A DNA stretch of 46,697 bases from an uncultured Mycoplasmatota bacterium (GCA_900551455.1 URVV01000010.1:1-46697), one strand, 5' to 3'. Numbered from the stretch's first letter, positions 25,001 to 34,314 are shown. Numbers and translations are program-made. Notes: generated from the letters alone by a model not told the origin.

Positions 25001-26749
25001 ATGGGGAAAAAAATCGATCTAAGTAGTAAACCAAACAACGAATTTAATCAAAAAAAACATAACAATAGATTATCATCACCTTCATTACCTTCCAAAGATA
25101 CTGAAGAAGATAGTAATGAAGAATTAAGTAAAAAAGAACAAATGCAAAAACAAGTTGAAGAAACTGGTAAGGCAGTAGCCAAAGAAATTGCTAAAAAAGT
25201 TGCTATTGCACATGGCGTTCCATCAGTTATTGCTAATAGTAAGGTAGTGGATAAAATTCTAGATAAAGGTCTGGATAAAGCGATAGATAAAACAAAAAAA
25301 GCCATAAAAATAGCGAAAATCATAAGTATAGTTTTCGCCATTCTTAATATTCTTAGTATTGTTATGGCTATTATGCCAATTTTGATAATAATAATAATAA
25401 TAATAATGTTTATGGGAAATGAATATAATGAAAATAATAATCAAGTAGCAGGTGGTGGTTACTATTCTCCAAGGTGTAATGAAATAACCGTTATCTTTGT
25501 TGATAAAAATAATAATTATGCTGTTACTAACTCAGCTACATATAGTTTGGATGATTACGTTGCCGGAGTTGTTGCCGCCGAAGTAGGAGGCTTCAACAAT
25601 TTAGAAATATATAAAACTTTTGCCGTTGCCGCTAGAACTTTTGGATTAAAACACGTCGATGACAATTGCTCTATCGAAGGAAGTGCTCGCCGCCAAGCCT
25701 TCAAAGATATAACTTCTAGGAGTACATCAAATCATAAACTAATATATCAAGCCGTCGAAGAAACTAAAAATGAAGTATTATTATCATCTAGTAATGAATT
25801 ATATGGTGTACATTATGATGCCTTCTGTAGTATTGATAAAGACGATAATTATTATACTATTCAACAAAAAAATCAAAAAATCCCTGTAGATTGGGTAGAA
25901 AATCATACGGGAATTAAAGCCCTTTGGAAACAAGGAACATGCGCCGGAAATCACGGCATGGGAATGAGTCAATATGGTTCCCTTTATCTAGCAGAGACCC
26001 AAGGATATACCTACAAAGACATAATAGATTACTATTTTAAAGATGAAGACGTAAGAATCAGTTCAAAATCATTTATCACATCAATTGCTGGTTTAGATAT
26101 AAAAGAAACCAAAAATGTTTCATATAAAATAAATGAACCTTTAACAAAATTTCTTGAATCACACGGCTCATCCCTAGAACAATATAATGATTTTATAAAA
26201 AGCAGTGTTTTAACTGCTGGAGTTGGTACAAGAGAAGGTGTTGTTACTGCCGCCGTATCAATGATAAATTATTTATATGATAATTTTGATGCCAAAATGC
26301 CATATTATTGGGGAGGAAAACACAAAGGAATAGGAATTTCAAAAAACTTTGGTGAATATCGTCCATCAAAACCTTCACGTTCGGGTAAAATTTACTATCA
26401 CATAAGTTTTGATTGTAGTGGCTTTGTTCAATGGGCTATTATCAATGGTGGTTTTAATGACCCAGGAACAGGGACCTCAAACTTTAATTCAAAATTTTTT
26501 GCCAACAGTTGTCTTGAAAAAGACAGTAATTGTCTAGGACAACCTGGAGATCTTATTAACAGTCCAGACGGCCACGTTGTCTTAATCGTTGCCGTCGATG
26601 AAGCAAGCGGAAAATATATGGTTGCCGAATCGACTGGAGCAGGTGTCATTATGCAACAAAGAAATATCCATAGTGGAGGAAATACTACAAGAGTATTATT
26701 TATGGATGACTACTATCAAAATGAAGTAAATACCAACTATGCAGTATAA
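25001..26749 (+). CDS. Membrane-anchored SpoIID + NlpC/P60 peptidoglycan hydrolase
   Basis: 582 residues. A long cytoplasmic charged region (1-105) is followed by one very hydrophobic segment (106-137), then outside a SpoIID-type domain (about 180-350) with DYVAGVVAAEV (Glu193 is the likely lytic-transglycosylase acid), FAVAARTF and GNHGMGMSQYG. The C-terminal NlpC/P60 domain (about 405-582) has Cys471 (FDCSGFVQW) and His524 (PDGHVVLI). It should cut both glycan (lytic transglycosylase) and peptide bonds of the wall. Gram-positive T4SS usually use a lysozyme-P60 fusion (CwlT type) here; SpoIID in that place is unusual. Located between VirB4 and VirD4. Confidence 0.85.
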   Translation: MGKKIDLSSKPNNEFNQKKHNNRLSSPSLPSKDTEEDSNEELSKKEQMQKQVEETGKAVAKEIAKKVAIAHGVPSVIANSKVVDKILDKGLDKAIDKTKKAIKIAKIISIVFAILNILSIVMAIMPILIIIIIIIMFMGNEYNENNNQVAGGGYYSPRCNEITVIFVDKNNNYAVTNSATYSLDDYVAGVVAAEVGGFNNLEIYKTFAVAARTFGLKHVDDNCSIEGSARRQAFKDITSRSTSNHKLIYQAVEETKNEVLLSSSNELYGVHYDAFCSIDKDDNYYTIQQKNQKIPVDWVENHTGIKALWKQGTCAGNHGMGMSQYGSLYLAETQGYTYKDIIDYYFKDEDVRISSKSFITSIAGLDIKETKNVSYKINEPLTKFLESHGSSLEQYNDFIKSSVLTAGVGTREGVVTAAVSMINYLYDNFDAKMPYYWGGKHKGIGISKNFGEYRPSKPSRSGKIYYHISFDCSGFVQWAIINGGFNDPGTGTSNFNSKFFANSCLEKDSNCLGQPGDLINSPDGHVVLIVAVDEASGKYMVAESTGAGVIMQQRNIHSGGNTTRVLFMDDYYQNEVNTNYAV

Positions 26750-26773
26750 AAAAAGATATGTAAGGGAGGAAAT

Positions 26774-27481
26774 ATGAAAAAAAAGTTAATTTTATTAACA
26801 AATATTTTACTATTAACCGGATGCACCTGCGAATACAACTTAACTATTGAAAAAAACACCTATAAAGAAGAAATAATTATTAATGGTACTACTAAAGAAG
26901 AAATATCTAATCTAAATCAAGAATGGACAATTCCTGTTAATAAAGAAGAATACAATATAGGAGGAGACGAAAGCACTGTAATAGACACCAATATAGATAC
27001 ATATAATTATCAACTAAATAACAATTCACTAAAATTAAATTATGATTTTACAAAGAATAGTATTATTAATTCCTCAGCTATTTCCGTTTGCTATAATAAA
27101 ATAACCGTTCTAGACTATAATAATTCTATTATTATATCAACTAGCCCTAAAACTAATTGTTTTAATGAATATCCAGATTTAACTAATTTAACAGTAAATA
27201 TCACCGTTGACAAAAAAGTTACTGCTAATAATGCTGATAGTATAAAAGGAAATGTATATACCTGGAACTTTACCAAAGAAAATGCTAGTAACAAAGCTAT
27301 TAATCTAACTCTTGAATCTCTAAAAACAGATTCAAGCCCTAGTAGTTCATCAAATAAAAATAATGAACAAAAAAAAGATTATACTCTATATATATTTTCA
27401 GCTATTTTACTAATAGTTCTATTACTTGGATATTTTATATATAATATAATAAAGAGTAAGAGCGATATGGATGATGAATAG
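26774..27481 (+). CDS. Lipoprotein with C-terminal membrane helix
   Basis: 235 residues. Lipobox LLLTGC places the lipidated Cys at 17. The exported part is beta-rich and Asn/Thr-rich; a hydrophobic helix lies at about 208-226 with a short basic tail (IIKSKSD). Double anchoring, lipid at one end and helix at the other, is odd for a lipoprotein. Family unknown. Position inside the secretion locus, 24 bases after the hydrolase and with a good ribosome site, suggests a structural part (VirB7-like role is only a guess). Confidence 0.7.
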   Translation: MKKKLILLTNILLLTGCTCEYNLTIEKNTYKEEIIINGTTKEEISNLNQEWTIPVNKEEYNIGGDESTVIDTNIDTYNYQLNNNSLKLNYDFTKNSIINSSAISVCYNKITVLDYNNSIIISTSPKTNCFNEYPDLTNLTVNITVDKKVTANNADSIKGNVYTWNFTKENASNKAINLTLESLKTDSSPSSSSNKNNEQKKDYTLYIFSAILLIVLLLGYFIYNIIKSKSDMDDE

Positions 27482-27617
27482 TCATTCATTTTTCATTTTT
27501 CTTAATAAATAAACCTTACATTAATTCACATTTTAAACATTTAAATAATAGTTCTAAAATCTAAACTTATATAATTAAAAAATGAATTAGAAAAGTATGG
27601 AAAATGACTTTATTTTG

Positions 27618-27626
27618 TGCTATAAT
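27618..27626 (+). promoter_or_regulatory. Extended -10 promoter before VirD4
   Basis: TGCTATAAT (TG at 27618-27619, TATAAT at 27621-27626). No clear -35; the extended -10 form would allow it. VirD4 may thus have its own transcript. Confidence 0.5.
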
Positions 27627-27651
27627 TTAACTAATATGAGAGGTGTTAAAA

Positions 27652-29802
27652 ATGAAATTCAAAATTGAGCCTAAAGATTTAATCATATTTGTTTGCTTCT
27701 GTGTATTATTATTATATTTATGCAGTATAGGTGTTCTAAATATATCATATTTATCAAGAGAGGGACATTTCTACGGATTATGGCCTTTTAAAGCCTTTAC
27801 AAGTGAATACATTGCCGCAACTATGGTATTATTTATTCTAGCATTAATTGGTGTCTTTGCTGCTGTAAATTCTTATATCTTTGATAGAGAATCCGGCTTT
27901 GGTTTCGCTCTAGGACAAAAAAAGAGTGATGGTTATGCTAGATGGGCTACAAAAAATGAAGTAAAAAAACAATTAAACAAAATAGATCCCAAAGCTTACC
28001 ACGCTGATGCTGCCGGATTAGTAGTTATCAATAATGGTAAAGATATTTGGGTTGACAACGGTGAAGCACATAACATCGTAATTGGTGCTACCGGATCAGG
28101 TAAAACCCAAGCAGTAGTATTCCCATTAGTTCAAAGCCTAGCCAAACACGATGAATCAATGATTATTACCGATCCTAAAGGTGAAATCTATGAACAAACT
28201 GGTGAAATGTTAAGAGAAAGAGGATACAATATTGTCCTTTTAAACTTCCGTAACCCTCAAAACGGTAACGGTTGGAATCCAATGTCATTGCCATACAACT
28301 TATACAAAGAAGGAAACACTGATAAAGCCATTGAGTTACTAGATGACTTAGCCCAAAATATTTTATATGAAGAAAAAAGTGGCAATGCTGATCCCTTTTG
28401 GGAAAAATCTGCTGCCGATTACTTTACCGGCTTAGCCCTAGGATTATTCGAAGATGCCAGTGAAGCACAAATCAATCTTAACAGTATGAATCTTATGTCA
28501 AGCCTTGGCGAAGAAAGATTTGGTGGACCAAACAATAACTACATAAAAGAATACTTTAATTCTAAAGATCCATCACGTCCTGCATACGTAAATGCTTCCG
28601 GTGTTGTATACACCGCTGAAGAAACCAAGCAAGGTGTATTAGCAACATTTAAACAAAAAATTAAAATTTTCTCTTCACGTGATAACTTATCAGAAATGTT
28701 ATGTCACAGTGACTTCGATATTAAAAATGTCGGTCGTCAAAAAACAGCAGTATTTATGATTGTTCAAGATGAGAAAAAAACTCTTCACTCCCTAGCAACC
28801 ATCTTTATCAAACAATGCTATGAAACATTAATTGATGTTGCCCAAGAGTCAGGAGGTAAACTTCCATATAGAACAAATTTTATACTTGATGAATTTGCTA
28901 ATATGCCTCCATTAAAAGATGTAACAACAATGGTAACTGCTGCTCGTTCAAGGCTAATTCGTTTTACTTTTATAATTCAAAACTATGCTCAATTAACTCA
29001 AGTTTATGGAAAAGAACAAGCCGAAACAATTAAAGGTAACTGTAATATTACATATCTAATTAGTAGTGAGTTATCTGCTCTTGAAGAATTAAGTAAACTA
29101 TGTGGAGAAAAACTTGTAAAAGTAGGAAAAGATAAAAAAGAAGAAACAAGACCACTAGTAACAGTAAGTGATCTCCAAAGATTAAAACAATATGAAACCA
29201 TTTCTTTAAGACTAAGAACAATGCCATTTAGAACAAAATTAATTCCAAACTGGCAAATGGATTGGGGAAAAGTTTATTCTAAAGCAACATACCCAACAAG
29301 AGAAAAACATACTGTTGAATTATTTGACATCAGAGAATTTGTAAAAGAATTAAAAAAGAAAAAAATGAATGAAATGATGTCTGGAAATCTAAACAGTGAT
29401 GATGCCTTTGAAAATCCTTCAAAATTAGTATCATCAAACCCAATGTTTGGTGCAAACCCATTCCTTCTTCATCAAGAACCAGTAGGTACTGACAACAACT
29501 TTAATGTAGATGATTTAGTGAAAAGAATAGATGCTAAAATTGCTGAATTAGAAGAAGAAGAAAGACTAGAAAAAGAAAAACAAAAAACCACCGAAAATAA
29601 TTCTTCAGAACCAGAGTCAGTCAAAGACACCAGGGTTGAACAATTACCTAATTCAGATAATTCTGAAGTATCAAATACCACTAACCAAGATAATACCTCA
29701 ATTAATCTTGAAGAATTATCTAAAGAAAATGACAACTTATATAGTGACAATACCGATGATGAAAATTTCTTTGATGATTTCTTCTTTGATGATAATGAAT
29801 AA
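27652..29802 (+). CDS. VirD4/TraG-type coupling ATPase
   Basis: 716 residues from ATG 27652 (GAGAGGTG upstream). Two N-terminal membrane helices (about 9-34 and 54-75), then a TraG/VirD4 ATPase: Walker A GATGSGKT at 145-152, DPKGE at 174-178, Walker B ILDEFANMPP with Asp413-Glu414. The C-terminal ~130 residues are acidic and Asn/Ser-rich (low complexity), likely a substrate- or partner-binding tail. Coupling proteins select substrates for the T4SS channel. No relaxase gene accompanies it, so the substrate may be protein, or DNA processed by another locus. Confidence 0.93.
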   Translation: MKFKIEPKDLIIFVCFCVLLLYLCSIGVLNISYLSREGHFYGLWPFKAFTSEYIAATMVLFILALIGVFAAVNSYIFDRESGFGFALGQKKSDGYARWATKNEVKKQLNKIDPKAYHADAAGLVVINNGKDIWVDNGEAHNIVIGATGSGKTQAVVFPLVQSLAKHDESMIITDPKGEIYEQTGEMLRERGYNIVLLNFRNPQNGNGWNPMSLPYNLYKEGNTDKAIELLDDLAQNILYEEKSGNADPFWEKSAADYFTGLALGLFEDASEAQINLNSMNLMSSLGEERFGGPNNNYIKEYFNSKDPSRPAYVNASGVVYTAEETKQGVLATFKQKIKIFSSRDNLSEMLCHSDFDIKNVGRQKTAVFMIVQDEKKTLHSLATIFIKQCYETLIDVAQESGGKLPYRTNFILDEFANMPPLKDVTTMVTAARSRLIRFTFIIQNYAQLTQVYGKEQAETIKGNCNITYLISSELSALEELSKLCGEKLVKVGKDKKEETRPLVTVSDLQRLKQYETISLRLRTMPFRTKLIPNWQMDWGKVYSKATYPTREKHTVELFDIREFVKELKKKKMNEMMSGNLNSDDAFENPSKLVSSNPMFGANPFLLHQEPVGTDNNFNVDDLVKRIDAKIAELEEEERLEKEKQKTTENNSSEPESVKDTRVEQLPNSDNSEVSNTTNQDNTSINLEELSKENDNLYSDNTDDENFFDDFFFDDNE

Positions 29803-29808
29803 AATTAG

Positions 29809-29853
29809 AAATAAATTCCTTTAGTTTTCTGAATTTAAAGGAATTTATTTTTT
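29809..29853 (+). terminator. Terminator closing the secretion locus
   Basis: AAATAAATTCCTTT (29809-29822) pairs with AAAGGAATTTATTT (29837-29850), then T run. Confidence 0.85.
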
Positions 29854-29934
29854 AACTCTAACTTCTATAAAAATACATAGTCATTCTAACTTATCAATAA
29901 ATGAATATATAAATATACTACTATAGGTGATATT

Positions 29935-30222
29935 ATGAATGAGATAAGTATACAGGATTTAATTCATCTACCAAATCCAATAATTATAGATATAAGAGAT
30001 AAATATACTTACAATCAAGGTCATTTAAATAATTCCAAAAACATTCCTTATTATAGTTTATTATCAAATTATTCTATATATTTAAATAAACAAGATACTT
30101 ACTATTTATATTGTGATTATGGAAAGCAAAGTATGGAAATAAGTAATCGTTTAAATTTATTTGGATATAAAACTTTTTATGTCAAGGAAGGCTATTTAGA
30201 CTTTTCAAAATACCTTAAATAA
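29935..30222 (+). CDS. Rhodanese-like sulfurtransferase
   Basis: 95 residues, a single rhodanese domain. Catalytic Cys60 lies in the loop CDYGKQS; the IDIRDKYTYNQGHL motif of the family's N-terminal part is present. Single-domain rhodaneses carry persulfide sulfur between donors and acceptors. ATG supported by AGGTGATA. It precedes rmuC by 24 bases and is probably co-transcribed. Confidence 0.88.
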   Translation: MNEISIQDLIHLPNPIIIDIRDKYTYNQGHLNNSKNIPYYSLLSNYSIYLNKQDTYYLYCDYGKQSMEISNRLNLFGYKTFYVKEGYLDFSKYLK

Positions 30223-30246
30223 GTTATACTATTAATAGGTGATAAT

Positions 30247-31341
30247 ATGTTAGAATATATAATAGTAGCTTTACTAATAATAGTAATAATTTTATTAATA
30301 ATTATCTTAGCCAGAGGTAATAACAATCTAATAGAAAGAATCGGTCGAGTAGAAACAACCACCATTAAAGAATTATCAAATTTTAGAACAGACTTATCTA
30401 AAAGCACCTCAGAATCCTTCGATAAACTTGAAGATAAAGTCGAAAAAAGATTAATTTTGATTAATGATAAAGTAAATGAACGTCTTGAAGAAAACTTTAA
30501 CAAGACAAACAAAACATTTACCAACATCATTGAAAGATTATCTAAAATAGATGAAGCTCAGAAAAAAATAGATAGTTTATCTGGTGATATTGTTTCTCTT
30601 CAAAGTATTTTAACCGACAAAAAGAGTAGAGGAATCTTCGGAGAAGTTAATTTAAAACACATTTTATCTAGTGTTTTTGGAGAGAAAAATGATAAAATCT
30701 ATCATTTACAATATTCTTTACCAAATGGGACAATAGCTGATGCCGTTCTCTTCACCCCAGAGCCACTAGGAACCCTAGCAATAGATTCCAAATTTCCTTT
30801 AGAAAACTATCGCTTAATGGTTGATAAAAATCTAAGTAATAGTGAAAGGGACCTACACGAAAAACAATTTAAAATTGACGTCAAAAAACACATTGACGCC
30901 ATAAGTAGCAAATACATAATACCCGGAGTAACCTCCAATCAAGCCATAATGTTTTTACCTGCTGAAGCCATTTTTGCTGAAATTAATGCCTATCATAATG
31001 ATTTAATCGAATATGCATACAGTAAAAAAGTATGGATAGCATCACCAACAACCCTAATGTCATCATTAACTACTATACAAATACTAATAAAAAATATTGA
31101 AAGAGATAAATATTCAAAAGTAGTTCATGATGAATTAGTAAAACTAGGAGTTGACTTTCAAAGATACAAAGAAAGATGGAATAAACTATCTAAAAGTATT
31201 GAAACCGTTACCAAAGATGTTGATGCCCTAAATATAACCTCAAACAAAATAAGTAAAAAATTCGAAGCAATAAGTGATGTAAAATTGGATAATAATGAAA
31301 AAATTACTTTCTCGAATGATGATACTAACTATTTAGAATAA
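30247..31341 (+). CDS. rmuC: RmuC-family DNA recombination protein
   Basis: 364 residues: one N-terminal membrane segment (about 3-22), a helical coiled-coil (about 30-125) and the RmuC nuclease-like domain with GEVNLKHILSSVF, LAIDSKFPLENY and MFLPAEAIFAE. RmuC limits rearrangements at inverted repeats in E. coli and looks like a membrane-tethered nuclease. All family landmarks are present. Confidence 0.92.
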   Translation: MLEYIIVALLIIVIILLIIILARGNNNLIERIGRVETTTIKELSNFRTDLSKSTSESFDKLEDKVEKRLILINDKVNERLEENFNKTNKTFTNIIERLSKIDEAQKKIDSLSGDIVSLQSILTDKKSRGIFGEVNLKHILSSVFGEKNDKIYHLQYSLPNGTIADAVLFTPEPLGTLAIDSKFPLENYRLMVDKNLSNSERDLHEKQFKIDVKKHIDAISSKYIIPGVTSNQAIMFLPAEAIFAEINAYHNDLIEYAYSKKVWIASPTTLMSSLTTIQILIKNIERDKYSKVVHDELVKLGVDFQRYKERWNKLSKSIETVTKDVDALNITSNKISKKFEAISDVKLDNNEKITFSNDDTNYLE

Positions 31342-31385
31342 TAAAATACCCGTCTTTAGAATACACTATTATAGGTGGTAACTAA

Positions 31386-31607
31386 ATGACCCGTATTTTT
31401 TTCTTTTTATTTGGCTTTGGTCTAATGACCATAGGATTCATTTATTTAATTCTATATTTAAATCTACTAAATATTGGGTATAATTTTTCGTATTATGTTA
31501 AATTTATAAGCAGTAGAATAGAGTGCTATTTTACAATCTTAGGATTTATAATACTAAATTTATCTATGTATATAAAAGGAGATAAAAAATATGGATTACG
31601 TATATGA
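31386..31607 (+). CDS. Small membrane protein of unknown function
   Basis: 73 residues, two hydrophobic segments (about 4-30 and 49-63) joined by a short polar loop. ATAGGTGG precedes the ATG. It overlaps the next gene by 17 bases, a sign of coupled translation, so the two products may work together. Family not recognised. Confidence 0.72.
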   Translation: MTRIFFFLFGFGLMTIGFIYLILYLNLLNIGYNFSYYVKFISSRIECYFTILGFIILNLSMYIKGDKKYGLRI

Positions 31608-32193
31608 CATCGTATTAAATTTTCATGATACCTATTATGAATTTTATGAATGGAAATCTACTGATAAAATAATTAACATCAAAAAAATACCCATCTATAA
31701 AGTATCTACCAAAGATTATTTAAATATAAAAAATAATGACATCATTATCGATTCAAAAACCTTATCCAAAACTAACAAAATGTTTTTAATTACTAGCGGC
31801 TTTGAAATTCTTGGATTATATCTTGATAGTAATGGGAAAGTCTTAAAAAAAAGTAGTCTAATCTTCGAAGAATCTGATGACATACTAGAAGATAAAGATC
31901 TATTTAAGAACATAAATATAAAATATCAAATAATTAAAACAAATAAAATAACATATCAAAGTAGAATTACCAAAGAAAAGAGTAAATACATAAAAAAATA
32001 CTTAAAATCTTTAGATAAAACAAAAGACGAATATATCCTAAAATATATATATTATGATATTTATAATTTAATCGAAGAAGATTCAAATATTATCTATAGT
32101 AAATTACAAGAGTTATCAAAAAAAGATCTAAATAAAATCTATCAAAGTATTAAAAGAGTAAAACAAGAATTAAACTTACCTGAATTATTATAA
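31591..32193 (+). CDS. Conserved-looking hypothetical protein
   Basis: 200 residues, soluble, Lys/Asp-rich, no signal. The N-terminus (MDYVYDIVLNFHDTYYEFYEW) is strongly aromatic. I have an impression of similar proteins in other uncultivated Bacilli but cannot name a family or function. Translationally coupled to the small membrane protein. Its convergent neighbour is prsA, with a bidirectional terminator between them. Confidence 0.7.
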   Translation: MDYVYDIVLNFHDTYYEFYEWKSTDKIINIKKIPIYKVSTKDYLNIKNNDIIIDSKTLSKTNKMFLITSGFEILGLYLDSNGKVLKKSSLIFEESDDILEDKDLFKNINIKYQIIKTNKITYQSRITKEKSKYIKKYLKSLDKTKDEYILKYIYYDIYNLIEEDSNIIYSKLQELSKKDLNKIYQSIKRVKQELNLPELL

Positions 32194-32225
32194 TTAATGT
32201 ATAAACTTTTCCTTTAAAAACATTA

Positions 32226-32279
32226 AAAAAGCAGAGTTTGATGTAATCTTCAACTTGATAACATCATTATCTGCTTTTT
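32226..32279. terminator. Bidirectional terminator between convergent genes
   Basis: AAAAAGCAGA (32226-32235) pairs with TCTGCTTTTT (32270-32279); TGATGT/ACATCA forms an inner stem. Confidence 0.75.
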
Positions 32280-32292
32280 AAATAACCAAATT

Positions 32293-33360
32293 TTATTTAT
32301 ATTTATCTTTATATTGTTTATATTCATTACCAAGTTTTGTATCAACAAACTCTAACTTTGCATCTTCTCTCATACTAATTAAAGCTTTGTAGTATAAATT
32401 TTCATCAGCTTTCTTTTTTTGAGTAGCCAAAACTTCTCTAACACTATCTTTAACTGTATCTAATTCAGGTTTATCTTTTTGATTAACTTTATAAACAATA
32501 TGATAACCATAAGATGTAAGTACAGGTTCCTTACTATAAGCTCCAACTTTTAAATTCTTACATTCCTTTAAATAAGCACTTTCTAAACTAGCATTAAAAG
32601 CTCGATAACCTAACTTTTCATGAGTAATCTTATCTTTGTATTCCTCAACAACTTCATCCCATTTTTTACCACTATCAAGCTTAGCAATAATTTCCTTTGC
32701 TAACTTCTTAGCTTCTTCATCAGATAATCCCTTTTCCTTATCAATGCTTACTAAAATATGTTCAGAATCAACATCGCCAAAAACTTCATCTTTATAATAT
32801 TTCTCAATTTCCTTATCAGTTACTAACTTAAGTGCATAATCTTCATAGTATTTATTTCTACGATAATTTAATTTTAAACTTTCTAAGAATTCCTTTTCTG
32901 TAATTCCATTCTCACTTAAAAATTGTTCTTTTGTATACCCATAATTCTTCTCATAAAATTGATAATAAGATTCAGCAGTATTTGTAACCTCATCATTCAT
33001 ATCCTTATTCTCTTCATATAACTTAGATAATATAGTATCATCAATTTTATTAAGTAAAATATTAACTGAATATTGTTTCTTCATATCCTCATATAAATCA
33101 TCAGCTGTAATAGTCTTATCAGTTAAAGTAGCTACAGGTTGTGTTCCATCTTTTAAAGTAGCTATTCTATCAGGCCATAAAATACACCTAAATAGTAACG
33201 TTGCAACTAAAAAACCTACAACAAATAAAATAATACTAACTCGGTTATCATCAATATTTTTCATAACTGAATTAACTTTATCGTAGTTTTTCTTTTCTTT
33301 CGCATTATTTTCTAAAACATTTTTATTTTGTGTTTTTTTAGCATTTTTATCTTTTGCCAT
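32293..33360 (-). CDS. prsA: PrsA-like parvulin peptidyl-prolyl isomerase/foldase
   Basis: 355 residues. A polar Lys/Asn-rich N-terminus, one membrane segment (about 42-62), a SurA/PrsA-type helical chaperone region (about 80-190) and a parvulin domain (about 199-292, SEHILVS ... GYRAF... TSYGYHIVYK). PrsA helps secreted proteins fold outside the membrane. Unlike Bacillus PrsA it has no lipobox Cys at the membrane segment end in the usual place (a Cys follows the TM start at residue 59, in LLFRC, not a proper lipobox), so it is anchored by the helix. GAGGAG precedes the ATG. Confidence 0.88.
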   Translation of the reverse strand: MAKDKNAKKTQNKNVLENNAKEKKNYDKVNSVMKNIDDNRVSIILFVVGFLVATLLFRCILWPDRIATLKDGTQPVATLTDKTITADDLYEDMKKQYSVNILLNKIDDTILSKLYEENKDMNDEVTNTAESYYQFYEKNYGYTKEQFLSENGITEKEFLESLKLNYRRNKYYEDYALKLVTDKEIEKYYKDEVFGDVDSEHILVSIDKEKGLSDEEAKKLAKEIIAKLDSGKKWDEVVEEYKDKITHEKLGYRAFNASLESAYLKECKNLKVGAYSKEPVLTSYGYHIVYKVNQKDKPELDTVKDSVREVLATQKKKADENLYYKALISMREDAKLEFVDTKLGNEYKQYKDKYK

Positions 33361-33549
33361 TATTAACTCTCCTCTCTTAACACAATACCTATCATAACAA
33401 AAAAAATAATAAAATTCAATACTTTCCCTAAAATATGGGACAAAAGAACATACAGTAAAATATTTTATAATAAAATTTTTTTAAACATTCACACTTTTTA
33501 AATATTTCCATACAATAATGTGAAAAGACAAAAAAGGAGGATTGTGTAT

Positions 33550-33636
33550 ATGGGAAATTGTGGATGCGGATCATCAGCTGCTATTGTTTTAGTTCTATTC
33601 ATTTTATTAATAATCATACTAGGAGCATGGATATAA
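33550..33636 (+). CDS. YjcZ-like sporulation micropeptide 1
   Basis: 28 residues: a short Gly/Cys head (MGNCGCGSS) and one hydrophobic helix ending ILGAWI. This is the form of the YjcZ family of sporulation micropeptides in Bacillus. AAAAAGGAGG ends 9 bases before the ATG. It is followed after 25 bases by a second one with the same style. Too short for usual gene calling. Confidence 0.75.
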   Translation: MGNCGCGSSAAIVLVLFILLIIILGAWI

Positions 33637-33661
33637 AATAACTCAAAAAGGAGGTAAAAAA

Positions 33662-33790
33662 ATGTCAAACACTACTTGCAGTACCACTACTACTTGTCAA
33701 AGCTATAAAAGATGTGGAAGTGGATACTTAATCGTTTTAGTAATTTACATCTTACTTGCTATCATCCTAGGATCTTATGTAAGAATATAA
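33662..33790 (+). CDS. YjcZ-like sporulation micropeptide 2
   Basis: 42 residues: Thr/Cys-rich head with three Cys (at 6, 12, 18), then RCGSGYLIVLVIYILLAIILGSY. Own AAGGAGG site. Same layout as the 28-residue neighbour; both probably in one operon. The Cys content suggests disulfide or metal binding on one membrane face; function unknown. Confidence 0.72.
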   Translation: MSNTTCSTTTTCQSYKRCGSGYLIVLVIYILLAIILGSYVRI

Positions 33791-33868
33791 AAATAATTAT
33801 AAAATAACTATAGCTAGCTATTATAGATATAATTTATTATATCTTAGACTAAACAATTTAACTTTTTT

Positions 33869-33920
33869 AAAAAGATTACTCTCTAGTGATGTATTTACAT
33901 CAACTAAAAGTAATCTTTTT
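33869..33920. terminator. Bidirectional terminator between the micropeptides and the HIT gene
   Basis: AAAAAGATTACT (33869-33880) pairs with AGTAATCTTTTT (33909-33920), with inner GATGT/ACATC. Confidence 0.8.
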
Positions 33921-33938
33921 ATTTTATCTATTAATAAT

Positions 33939-34262
33939 TTATTTTTTCTTATACTTAGGGATTATATGCAAATGAAAATGTTTTACATCTTGTGCAATTC
34001 CATTGTTTTGTACTAAAGTATATCCATCAGCATTATATTCTTTAACTAATAATTTAGCAATTTTTTTAGCTCCATCAATGACACTATTAAAATCATCCTC
34101 ACTAATTGTTTCAAAATCTAAAGTATGCTTCTTAGGAATAACTAAAGTATGTCCCGTACTTACTGGATTAATATCTAAAAAAGCAAAAATTTTCTCATCC
34201 TCATAAATCTTTTTAGAGGGAATTTCTCCATTTACAATTTTACAAAAAATACAATCATTCAT
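33939..34262 (-). CDS. HIT-family nucleotide hydrolase/transferase
   Basis: 107 residues, the HINT/Fhit-like fold. Cys4 and Cys7 (CIFC) of the HinT type are present, as are HTLVIPKKH and the histidine triad HFHLHIIP with His95, His97 and His99. Hydrolyses AMP-linked phosphoramidates or similar. Length is normal. In Bacillus, hit lies near prsA, which is also so here. Confidence 0.93.
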   Translation of the reverse strand: MNDCIFCKIVNGEIPSKKIYEDEKIFAFLDINPVSTGHTLVIPKKHTLDFETISEDDFNSVIDGAKKIAKLLVKEYNADGYTLVQNNGIAQDVKHFHLHIIPKYKKK

Positions 34263-34314
34263 TTTATCACCAAAATAAGTATACCAAAAAAATAAAATAA
34301 ATTAAATAAAAAAC

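Noticed and set aside
33869..33920. Small structured RNA between the micropeptides and the HIT gene
   Set aside because: The stem plus A/T tracts between convergent genes is fully explained as a bidirectional terminator.
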